The notes under the pieces are model-generated. The model was given only the letters and a program-made list of their open reading frames with translations. It was not told the DNA's origin and did not search any database. A DNA stretch of 64,000 nucleotides from Gracilariopsis chorda (taxonomy: Eukaryota > Rhodophyta > Florideophyceae > Gracilariales > Gracilariaceae): contig NBIV01000038.1 in NCBI GenBank assembly GCA_003194525.1, positions 124,001-188,000 of the forward strand. The letters run 5' to 3'. Each line of letters opens with the position of its first letter. The stretch's first letter is position 1. Position numbers and translations under genes: made by a program. Below, one piece after another: positions 54,309 to 64,000 of this stretch.

Positions 54309-54540
54309 CCACTGGACGCCATGGACAACCGGCGGAGGTGGCATAACCAACCCTCCAGGTGACATCAAGTAGGCCTAGCCCGCTTGATGCCAGCACGGGC
54401 ACGAGGTGGCGTAACCAGCCTCGCCGTGGCGTCTAGTGGGCATAACCCACTGGACGCTATGCATAAATGGTGGAGGTGGTGAAATTCTTTCCTTGGGTGG
54501 CATGAAGTAGGCCTATCCAAGTTGGTACCATAAAGCGCAC
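54309..54540 (+). repeat. Short hairpin-rich repeat, about two diverged units
   Basis: The unit starts CCCACTGGACGC at 54309 and again at 54447 (period about 138). Shared blocks are GGAGGTGG, AAGTAGGCCTA and ACGA-GTGGCGTAAC. The first unit contains four consecutive dyads: 54334-54356, 54363-54389, 54402-54423 and 54431-54455. Three of them carry a GGCRTAACC core in the loop. I see no gene here. Confidence 0.65.
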
Positions 54541-54821
54541 GAAGTGGCGTAACGACTTTTAATATGTTTTCCAGCAGGCATGACGCGATGGAAAGGATTT
54601 ATGAGTATTAGAGGAAGCGTGCGCACCCCTTCAGATCACGTATGGCTGTATATCGTCTTGTGGGTGTTATAGCACACATAGCCAATGGTTTGCAGTTTCG
54701 TTCTCCTTGGAGTTACATAAGGAAGGTCTACCTCACATACCTGGAGCTTTTCACGTGTTTACTATTGCCTACTTTGCACACTAAGCAGAGTTTAGATAAT
54801 CTTAAGTACTGCAGAGATAAA

Positions 54822-55325
54822 TTACGGCTCTGTTTGACACCCAAAGTGGTGGTTAAACCCATTAATTGCTACATTCCACATCCCATCTGTTCCTTCTTCG
54901 CGAATTCGTAAGGTTACCGGCCCAAACTCCGCAACAAGTTCCATGAGAGCTCCAAATTGTAGACGAAGGGTTTTATGGCCTGACTTTGAAGCAATACAGT
55001 CCTTATAACCAGCAATGTGCTTTCTACGGCTGGCTGCGTTCCCAAATAGTCTAACTGCTTTACGGTCTTCGTCCCTGCACCCGAAACGCCAAAGGTCTAT
55101 GGCCTTTTCTGCTTCTTTTAGCATCCCTGGTATAAAACGCATAAACGCCTTGGCATTTAGAACATCCTTTATTCCCGTAGATAATAAAAGAGATGCGTCT
55201 TGACTTTCATTGAAATCTCTTCCTTGAGACCCATTGCTCGAAACCGTTTTAGTTTGTGATGTACTTGGGACTGCTGAGATTTGCTGTATTAGATCTTTAC
55301 ATGGAATCGTAGAACGTTTTTAGGA
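54822..55325 (-). CDS. Unrecognised ORF, partial or decayed
   Basis: The minus-strand frame is open from a stop near 55327 down to the TAA at about 54822. The first methionine is at 55142, but protein-like sequence continues upstream of it (STSQTKTVSSNGSQGRDFNE, then ASLLLSTGIKDVLNAKAFMR), so the true start or an earlier exon is missing. The C-terminal part is mixed helical (MLKEAEKAIDLWRFGCRDED, NAASRRKHIAGYKDCIASKS). No domain was recognised. It may be the end of a host gene or part of an old element. Confidence 0.35.
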
Positions 55326-56484
55326 TTGGCTTATAGCCTATGAGATGATATTCGCAAGTTTTCATTCAACTCGTCGTTGATGAATCAAGAACAATCAATG
55401 TTTTATTTATTTCTTCCATATTATCATTCGTTTGTTATTTCCATTAGACATAGCGCTCGATTTGTTAAAGATTGGACGACTGAGTTCTAGTCCTTTGTGT
55501 GGTTCATGTACAGAATTTGTATACGTGTCTGAAAAACAACTCCTTCTCCGCCTCCTTGAGTTGGCTTATTTCTCCATGGCGTTCCATTGATTTGCAGGAG
55601 ATCAAGCAGTAATTTCTCTGGTGTAAACTTAAAATTTTCCTAAGGCTGGTGATGGAGTAGCGTATGGAATGACTACAGCTAATACTTGCATCAGAGTTCG
55701 TGATTTGAATACAAATCGTTTGGTTAGTGATCTGACTGTACGGTACAAAATTGCAATATAATGAATAAAGCCGATTGTTTTGACAGTTTGAACCTTCGCA
55801 AACTCAGGGCCATTCTTAACAAGCGTTGACGAGGCGTGAAAGTGAACAGCGTGAACGCAAATTTTGAATCTTTCAAGGATTCTAACAGTAAATTAACGTC
55901 TGTAAGACCCATTCCCGGAAGCCTCACAGACTTCGAGGCAATCATCGTCTCTCTTGATCTTCTGCTATTCTGCATACTCTCGCCGTTCCAATTGTATGTG
56001 CGACATATCGCACATACAATAAGCCGTCACTATGAGCCTCTGCTCGCACCCTCACCATAAGCCTCTCCACGCACCACGCGCTTTTGTCTCCCTGGACTTC
56101 CAAGGTAAGCAGCCATAACGGTTCTTCTAACCCCTTCTTCCTCAATGGATACAAATCATCATTGATCCTGTCATGTTTTTCACTCGCTTTGACCTTCTTC
56201 TCCCATTGATCGGCTTGTGTATTGTTGTTGAGTTGTGCAGCTCCAATTTTAAGTTTGCCTCAACGGTGGTGAGCACTGCTGGACCAAAGCTTCTATTTAG
56301 ATGGCGAAAGGTCATAATGAAAACAGCAGCGGAGTTAAAAGGGCTAGTTGAGTAAAGGCAGGGCCTACGAAGAGGGTAGAGCCTTTGTGCCCATCATTTT
56401 CTTGTTTATGCTCGGAGTTGCTGACGTAATTTGCAACAGTAATTACTGTTCTAGAACGGACTGCGCAAGCAACGTTGCATCAAC
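55326..56484. other. Interval holding the probable 5' LTR and leader of gypsy element G4
   Basis: AT-rich, no gene. A 28-bp dyad lies at 55992-56019 (TTGTATGTGCGA-CATA-TCGCACATACAA), and a loose duplication follows (GAGCCTCTGCTCGCACC / AAGCCTCTCCACGCACC). TTTGCAACA then GTAATTACTG near 56433-56450 looks like an LTR end and leader, by analogy with CTACA-GTAACTCC in G3. The LTR start was not found. Confidence 0.4.
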
Positions 56485-56877
56485 ATGACGACGAACCAAT
56501 GTGCCTCAAACAGCAGCAAGGTCCACCAAACCATAGTGTCAAGCATTGAAGCGCCAAGGCTTCAAGGTGTCTCCACCAAAGACTTCACCTCTTTTCTCGA
56601 AGAACGAGTATTGTATGAGAAAAAGATGGAAGAGAGGAACCGCGAACCGGGAGCGCAGTATCCTCTAACATCCTACAAAGCTTCAAACGACGACTTCTAC
56701 TTGAAACTGTTCTTGACAGCTGGATGGGTCCAAGCCGACTCAGTTCCAGCTGTTACGGAGGAGCAGATAAAAACCTGCATTCGCAAACAAGCAAGCTTTA
56801 AGCCGAAAGGCAAGGATTTACAACGTATCAAGAATATCATTAAGAATGTGACGATGAACATGTCGTTGAAAGTGTGT
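56485..56877 (+). pseudogene. Gypsy G4 gag N-terminus, cut by the G3 insertion
   Basis: This plus-strand stretch (SIEAPRLQGVSTKDFTSFLE, then KASFKP-type basic part and IKNIIKNVTM) has the layout of the G3 gag N-terminus (PPSLKTIDQPTLIRFVTDYA) and is probably a related gypsy Gag. It stops where the G3 LTR begins. The rest of G4 would lie beyond the right window edge. Confidence 0.5.
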
Positions 56878-57224
56878 TGTAGCAAATAAGGCATCACCTT
56901 GGACTACACGATAGATGACACTGTACGCTGGGTAGCAAATGCGTAGGTGGCAACCGCTGTGCCCGCAAATGCGCATCTGACACTTGCGTAGGTAGCGAAT
57001 GCGTTGCTGTCAACTGCGTAGGTGGCTTTACCCCGTGCGGTACGCAAGATAGTGTGTGACTATCGTGCTTCCCGAGTTCGACAGACAATAGGCTTGGAAA
57101 GGGGCGCTCATAAAAGGGCTTCCGATTCTTCGGAAGGCAACTCACGAGGCAAGACACAGCAAGTGAGGTGCCCGTTCTCTTGCCACGCTCCTACGTCTTT
57201 CAGCGCTTCTACCGATTCCCTACA
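56878..57224 (+). repeat. G3 LTR 1 (347 bp)
   Basis: It runs from TGTAGCAAATAAGG to CCCTACA. It holds CATAAAAGG near 57111 as a TATA-like box. Confidence 0.9.
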
Positions 57225-57399
57225 GTAACTCCGCGCTGCGTTCTCGCCTTGCGCACTCTCGGCCATCTCCGCCACAACGCTAGCTTCGTTTTGTAGTTGG
57301 TCACCTTTTGGGACTTCCTCGCTCGGGCAACACTGAACATGAAAGCGCTTTGATCTAAAGAGTACCAGTATAGTCGAGCAAGAGAAATTCAACAAAGCC

Positions 57400-60300
57400 A
57401 TGGCTACCTCACACTACGGAGTCATTTCGGTTATTCAGCCACCGTCGCTGAAAACCATCGACCAGCCCACGCTCATCAGGTTTGTAACGGACTACGCAGC
57501 CTACCGCGCAAAAGTTGAAGACGAGAACAAAGACAGGCCACCTGACCAATGTCTTTCTACGGCCTCTATCAAGGACTGCATGGACTCTGCTACGCTACAT
57601 GCGCTCTGCCTGATCGGAGAGATAGAAGGGGCTTCTTCTGTCGAGGATGCTACAGCGGAGAAAGTGAAGCTTTGGTTTGAAAATGCTTCAACGTCAACTC
57701 CGAAGGATCTAGCTGAGAGGATCGATGCTGCACTACGGCTGGTTTCGTATGTCCCAAACAAGGAAGATCCAGCTGGAGGCGTGTCCAACTTCATCATCAG
57801 CGTCATCACTGCACTTGATCAGAACAACGCCTCCGAAGTCCTCAAGGACAAAGACATGTCTAAGAAATTCATCGACCGTCTAGTGCCCAAATTCAAACAG
57901 GATGTTCTTGTCGAACGGATTAAAATGATGCGAAGAGGCTGGAATAAGGAGCAATCATGCAGCATCAAACTGTTCAAGGAAGAAATGGCGTCCATGACGT
58001 TGGAAATCGCGTTCACGGAGACTGCACTGGCACGGGTCAACCCTTCTAAGTCGAAGCACTCTCTTCGGCAAGGAGGAAAACCTTCAACACCTGCCGCATC
58101 GAACGGAAGGGAAACTTCATTCTCTCGTCCCAGGCCAAACGGAAGAAAGCGTTCGAATAAGAGAAAAGACATCGAGTGGACCAAATCCTTCCTGAATCCA
58201 GACTGTTCTGAGAAACATCGCCTTAAGGACTGCAAGAACACTCCAGAGAAACGGAAACCAGAACTGTTCGAGAATTACTACAGCACTAGGGCAGCGAAGA
58301 AGGCCAAAGCGATTAAGGATTTGACGACAGCAAGTCGTACAGTACCCATAGCAGACACGGGAAGGTTCACGATCGCGTTGGGAGACACTGTCTTGGAAAC
58401 CATCTTAGGTGATTCTGGAGCAGATTTCAGTGCAATCGGATCAAACCTGTTCACTCAGGTACTCTTGGAGATGCCGAACCTCAAAATCCGTCTGCTGAAC
58501 CGACCCATTGCCCTGGCGGATGCTTTTGGCACCAGCAAGGAAGCAGAAGTTTTCGCCTCTCGATCAGTTAAGATGGCAATAACTATCTACCTCCCGGGTT
58601 CCAACATCCCAGTCCGCGTCAGAGGAGTGGAATTCCTTATAGTAGATCACCCCATGGAAGAGATACTCCTCGGTCGTCCATTTCTTCACTCTATAGGATT
58701 CAACTTGCAGAATCATCTCGTCCGTGTCAGGCACGCGATTCACGACAAGCACCTCGATGAACTTGACCCAGACACTTTAAAGCTTGCAGCTGCCAATGAT
58801 AAGGGCCTGTCATACACAGACGCCGACGACGACCCAATAGAACTACCTGAGTGTCTATCTGCGGGAATCGGAGAGGGCAGCAAAGAGGCTATCAAGGAAG
58901 CTTTCAGAAGAATTCTCGACGAAGCAAAGAGTAACGGAATATCTGATGCGGGACAGAAGAGACTCGAGGACATGCCCCAGAAGTATTGTGACGTCTTCAG
59001 GATCAAGCTGGGCGCTGACCCGCTTGCCGACGTCCCTCCACTCTTTATCACTCCCATGAAGAACGCCAAACCACACCGATCACCCCAACGCCGCTATGCA
59101 CCTCACCAGAGGGATTTCATCATACAGACCATCCGAGAGTTGGGGGCAGTGGGGGCCATTTACAAGAATCCCGCTGCAAGATGGGCCTCACCAGCTCTGG
59201 CGGTCCCAAAACCAGGCTCAGCTAGGCTTCGTTTCACAGTAGATGTACGTGGACCCAATGCCCGTACCGTTCCAATACAATCATCGATGCCCCACCTCGA
59301 TTCCAAATTTCAAGACATGGCAGGCAGTACTTGTTTCGCTAATCTGGATTTGGCTCATGGCTACTGGCAGCTACCCCTATCCAAATAATCGCAAGAGATG
59401 ATGTCAATACAGACACCACTAGGTGTATATTCATCGAAAGGCCTACTACAAGGGGGAAGCGATTCCGGCAACCATTTCCAAGCTGTGCTCGGGCACAAGT
59501 TTGAAGGGCGAGTGGACAAATTTCTGCAGTGGCTAGACGATTTCGTTTTCTATGCCCAAACTGAAGCGGAACTGCTGTCCAACATAGAGCATTTCTTGCA
59601 CGTATGTCAGGAAATTGGTTTGAAGATCCACGCCGAGAAGACACATCTCTTCCGAAAATAGGTTCAGTTCTGTGAACGGATCATATCATCGAAAGGCATT
59701 CAATACCATCCACGGCACTATGACGCTCTTGTGGCTATGAAGCAACCTACGATGCCTACCGAGCTGCAGCAATTCGTGTGCGGAACGAACTGGATGCGCA
59801 GCTCTATCCCGGACTACGCCCGACGAATAGCACCACTACAAGAGCTTCTGGAAGATTGCTACAAGAAGGTTGGAAAACGAACACGTAGGGCACTCCGCAA
59901 GCTTTCCATCACCGACCAGTGTGGCGCCGACCATGATTCAGCTTTTGCTGACATCAAGGATCAACTGGCCGCCTCAGTCCAGCTGGCTCATCCGCACGCG
60001 GATCATGACTTGTGTCTTTTCACCGATGCTTCCGAGACGCACTGGGCCGCCATCCTGACACAAGTCCCAACCGGAGACCGAAACAATCCGATCGAGGAAC
60101 AGAGGCACAAACCTCTGTGTTTTCTGTCTGGATCTTTCTCTAGATCAGCTGGAAACTGGGCAATTGCCGAGAAAGAAAAGTACGCAATCGTCGAGTCGAT
60201 GTGCCGTTTGGACTACATGACCATGGGACTCGAGACCAAAATATTCACTGATCACGCCAAACTAGTATATTTGTACGACCCGTATGGTAGGAATCCCGGC

Positions 60301-62002
60301 ATTTTGAGGCAAACTGCGAGCAAACTCATGCCATGGGCTATCAAGCTCAGTGCTTTTCTCTATGTCGTCGAACATCTTCCTGGGGAACAAAAAGTATGGG
60401 CGGACATGTTGACGAGATGGGCTGTCAACCCTTCTCGGCATGTTCATTCCAGCAAACTTATGAAAGCAATGGCCCTCCTGGTAGCTCCTCTGAATCCTTG
60501 CCTCGACCCGAAGATGGACTGGCCCAAACTATCCGGCATTAGTGCAACGCAGCAACAAACCAGCGACAAACCTCCGAATCAGTTCAAGCCGACATCCCAA
60601 GGAATCCGAAATCAACAGGACGTGCTGTGGAATCCAAATGGAGCACCAATACTGAAGCTCCGCATTATCATCGCCGTTCATACCGGTCATGGCGGTCATA
60701 GGAGCGCCAATGTGACCATGGCTACAGTTCGGGCATACTTCTACTGGAAGAGAATGGAGGATGATGTGAAATTTTTCGTCGACACTTGCATCCACTGTCT
60801 GTGTACCGAGCCTTCTATTACTATTCCACGTCCACTGGGTCACACGTTACACGCAGAGCAGCCAAATGAGTTGATCCATTTTGACTTTTGCTACATGTGC
60901 CCAGGAGAAAAGGGCTTTCTGTACGTACTAGTCGTCAAAGACGACCACAGCGGATATGCATGGCTCGTGCCTGCCGCGGAAACCACTGCTGATGTGGTAG
61001 CGGACACACTCATCAAATGTTTCACATCCTTTGGTACTGTAAAGCAATGGATCTCGGACCGTGGAACCCATTTCAAGAATGAAGTTGTCAGGACGCTGAA
61101 GGAAGTAACGAAGTCGGCTCATCACTTCACGCTCGTATATTGCCCTTGGTCTAATGGTATGGCAGAAGTCGTTAATCGAGAATTGCTAAGGACTATGCGC
61201 GCTCTCCTGTCAGAATACCAACTACCCATCGCTTGCTGGCCAACTATTCTACCCGTTGTTCAATCGGCACTGAATAACACTAAGATGGTGCGCCTCGGCA
61301 ACCGGTGCCCTCTCACCGTATTCACAGGACACAAACAGGACCCCCCCACTAGCCTCAGTGACGCACCAGGAACGTGGAAAGACGGTGGTAATGAAGATAG
61401 GCGATGTACGACAGCGACAACTACAGAATATTGAGAGCACGATGCAGTCGCTGGAGAAGATGCACAAGGATGTTTCCGAGCGAACCAGCACGAAGCGGCA
61501 ATAATCTATCGATACACACAACCGCAAGACCAATGTGAGGGCAATCAACTTCACTGAAGGCGATTTTGTACTACGAGGAGTCGTCCAGAGGTCTAATAGT
61601 CGAAAACCTGCGCTCAAGTGGACCGGCCCCTATCGTGTCATTGAATGCAAAACTGAAAACGTCTTTTTGGTTGAATCATTGTTGGACCACAAGCGAATGG
61701 AAGTGCACAGGCAAAGACTGATGCTTTTCAGAAACTCGGACTTCGAAGTGACCAAGAAACTGCAAGACTACTTGGCCTATCAGCAGGGTGAGATGCTACT
61801 GGTTGAGAATTTTCTGGACATAAGGCGAAGGAAGGGAACCACAGAGTTGCTCGTCAAATGGAAAGGATTTTCCGAGAACGAAACCGACTGCGTGACTCTC
61901 GCTTCTTTGCAAAAGGATGTACCTGCACTTGTCGAAGGATATCTCGGCGAAGTTAGGTCTACCAGAACTCGCCAGCAAAAGCCAGTTGCTACCTCTCTGT
62001 AA
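57400..62002 (+). pseudogene. G3 gag-pol region, body 1
   Basis: The order is Gag (from the ATG at 57400; capsid-like, with a basic Ser/Arg-rich end), retropepsin (LGDSGADFSAIGSNLF, then EILLGRPFLHSIGF), RT (ALAVPKPGSARLRFTVDVRG, FANLDLAHGYWQLPL, QWLDDFVFYAQTEAEL), RNase H (LCLFTDASETHWAAILTQ, IAEKEKYAIVESM), integrase (HRSANVTMATVRAYFYWKRM, CIHCLC, VKDDHSGYAWLVPA, WISDRGTHFKNEVV, CPWSNGMAEVVNRELL) and a chromodomain (ELLVKWKGFSENETD). Gag and protease share one frame. The region has a few breaks. By its chromodomain and zinc domain it is a relative of G2. Confidence 0.88.
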
Positions 62003-62041
62003 CTCTCCGCCGTTTTCACTTAGGGAATTACGGGGCACTGT

Positions 62042-62388
62042 TGTAGCAAATACGGCATCACCTTGGACTACACGATAGATGACACTGTATGCTGGGTAGC
62101 AAATGCGTAGGCGGCAGCCACTGTGCCCGCAAATGCGCAGCTGACACTTGCGTAGGTAGCGAATGCGTTGCTGTCAACTGCGTAGGTGGCTTTAACTCGT
62201 GCGGTACGCAAGATAGTGTGTGACTATCGTGCTTCCCGAGTTCGACAGACAATAGGCTTGGAAAGGGGCGCTCATAAAAGGGCTTCCGATTCTTCGGAAG
62301 GCAACTCACGAGGCAAGACACAGCAAGTGAGGTGCCCGTTCTCTTGCCACGCTCCTACGTCTTTCAGCGCTTCTACCGATTCCCTACA
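62042..62388 (+). repeat. G3 LTR 2 (347 bp), shared by both bodies
   Basis: TGTAGCAAATACGG to CCCTACA, the same length as LTR 1. Confidence 0.9.
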
Positions 62389-62563
62389 GTAACTCCGCGC
62401 TGCGTTCTCGCCTTGCGCACTCTCGGCCATCTCCGCCACAACGCTAGCTTCGTTTTGTAGTTGGTCACCTTTTGGGACTTCCTCGCTCGGGCAACACTGA
62501 ACATGAAAGCGCTTTGATCTAAAGAGTACCAGTATAGTCGAGCAAGAGAAATTCAACAAAGCC

Positions 62564-64000
62564 ATGGCTACCTCACACTACGGAGTCATTTCGGTTATTC
62601 AGCCACCGTCGCTGAAAACCATCGACCAGCCCACGCTCATCAGGTTTGTAACGGACTACGCAGCCTACCGCGCAAAAGTTGAAGACGAGAACAAAGACAG
62701 GCCACCTGACCAATGTCTTTCTACGGCCTCTATCAAGGACTGCATGGACTCTGCTACGCTACATGCGCTCTGCCTGATCGGAGAGATAGAAGGGGCTTCT
62801 TCTGTCGAGGATGCTACAGCGGAGAAAGTGAAGCTTTGGTTTGAAAATGCTTCAACGTCAACTCCGAAGGATCTAGCTGAGAGGATCGATGCTGCACTAC
62901 GGCTGGTTTCGTATGTCCCAAACAAGGAAGATCCAGCTGGAGGCGTGTCCAACTTCATCATCAGCGTCATCACTGCACTTGATCAGAACAACGCCTCCGA
63001 AGTCCTCAAGGACAAAGACATGTCTAAGAAATTCATCGACCGTCTAGTGCCCAAATTCAAACAGGATGTTCTTGTCGAACGGATTAAAATGATGCGAAGA
63101 GGCTGGAATAAGGAGCAATCATGCAGCATCAAACTGTTCAAGGAAGAAATGGCGTCCATGACGTTTGAAATTGCGTTCACGGAGACTGCACTGGCACGGG
63201 TCAACCCTTCTAAGTCGAAGCACTCTCTTCGGCAAGGAGGAAAACCTTCAACACCTGCCGCATCGAACGGAAGGGAAACTTCATTCTCTCGTCCCAGGCC
63301 AGACGGCGGAAAGCGTTCGAATAAGAGAAAAGACATCTAGTGGACCAAATCCTTCCTGAATCCAGACTGTTCTGAGAAACATCGCCTTAAGGACTGCAAG
63401 AACACTCCAGAGAAACGGAAACCAGAACTGTTCGAGAATTACTACAGCACCAGGGCAGCGAAGAAGGCCAAAGCGATTAAGGATTTGACGACAGCAAGTC
63501 GTACGGTACCCATAGCAGACACGGGAAGGTTCACGATCGCGTTGGGAGACACTGTCTTGGAAACCATCTTAGGTGATTCTGGGGCAGATTTCAGTGCAAT
63601 CGGATCAAACCTGTTCACTCAGGTACTCTTGGAGATGCCGAACCTCAAAATCCGTCTGCTGAACCGACCCATTGCCCTGGCGGGTGCTTTCGGCACCAGC
63701 AAGGACGCAGAAGTTTTCGCCTCTCGATCAGTTAAGATGGCAATAACTATCTACCTCCCAGGTTCCAACATCCCAGTCCGCGTCAGAGGAGTGGAATTCC
63801 TTATAGTAGATCACCCCATGGAAGAGATACTCCTCGTTCGTCCATTCCTTCACTCTATAGGATTCAACTTGCAGAATCATCTCGTCCGTGTCAGGCACGC
63901 GATTCACGACAAGCACCTCGATGAACTTGACCCAGACACTTTAAAGCTTGCAGCTGCCAGGTATAAGGGCCTTTCATACAATGACGCCGACGACGACCCA
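62564..64000 (+). pseudogene. G3 gag-protease region, body 2 (cut by window edge)
   Basis: It is nearly identical to the start of body 1: Gag from 62564, then the protease LGDSGADFSAIGSN. It has at least one break in the visible part and runs off the right edge. Confidence 0.85.

Larger units (their letters stand above)
56878..64000 (+). mobile_element. Ty3/gypsy family G3 tandem array: LTR-body-LTR-body (leaves window)
   Basis: Two 347-bp LTRs (56878-57224, 62042-62388), each followed by a nearly identical leader and gag, lie in the same orientation. The first body (57225-62041) is complete in extent. The second is cut by the window edge. LTRs differ at about seven positions by eye, so the array is young, though older than G2. 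Both bodies have a few breaks. The right end and target duplication are outside the window. Confidence 0.9.

Noticed and set aside
1-64000. CRISPR arrays, operons, ribosome binding sites, rRNA
   Set aside because: No regular spacer repeats or bacterial signals; TATA boxes, poly(A) signals and LTR elements show a eukaryotic nuclear genome.

Overview
The window reads as a nuclear segment of an intron-poor eukaryote that is about 85 percent transposable elements. The few host genes (a cyclin pair, a germin-like cupin pair, one orphan secreted protein) have no introns. All have short leaders behind clear TATA boxes, and the cupins and the orphan carry signal peptides. My best guess is a red seaweed (florideophyte). 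Oomycetes, also intron-poor and retroelement-rich, are the main alternative, but sharp TATA boxes are not typical of them. This assignment is inference; nothing in the window settles it.

Left part (1-30.9 kb): nested retroelement fossils. A minus-strand Ty3/gypsy element (family G1) runs off the left edge and lies inside a minus-strand Ty1/copia relic (A). A dead Tc1 transposon and an unrecognised pseudogene follow. A second minus-strand copia relic (B) spans 10.7-29.6 kb. It is split by a solo G1-type LTR, by a 12.5-kb G1 element with both LTRs, and by a 1-kb LTR mini-element. The large G1 element itself carries a pogo-type DNA transposon with an intact transposase inside gag, and an antisense reading region between integrase and the 3' LTR.

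Middle (30.9-44.3 kb): a plus-strand copia relic (C) of the same kind as B is split by a very young tandem array of a second gypsy family (G2, chromodomain integrase): LTR-body-LTR-body-LTR, flanked by a perfect 5-bp target duplication.

Right-centre (46-54.2 kb): the gene island. A secreted-protein gene is followed by a large inverted duplication, cyclin(-)-cupin(-)-spacer-cupin(+)-cyclin(+). The cyclin arms (about 1.76 kb) are almost identical, while the cupins between them differ at roughly one residue in eight. This suggests that part of the palindrome is being homogenised or was duplicated again later. A perfect 77-bp palindrome sits just inside the right cyclin arm.

Right end (54.2-64 kb): a hairpin-rich short repeat, an unrecognised minus-strand ORF, then a gypsy gag fragment (G4) interrupted by a second tandem LTR array (G3), which leaves the window on the right. 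No tRNA, rRNA or CRISPR was found.
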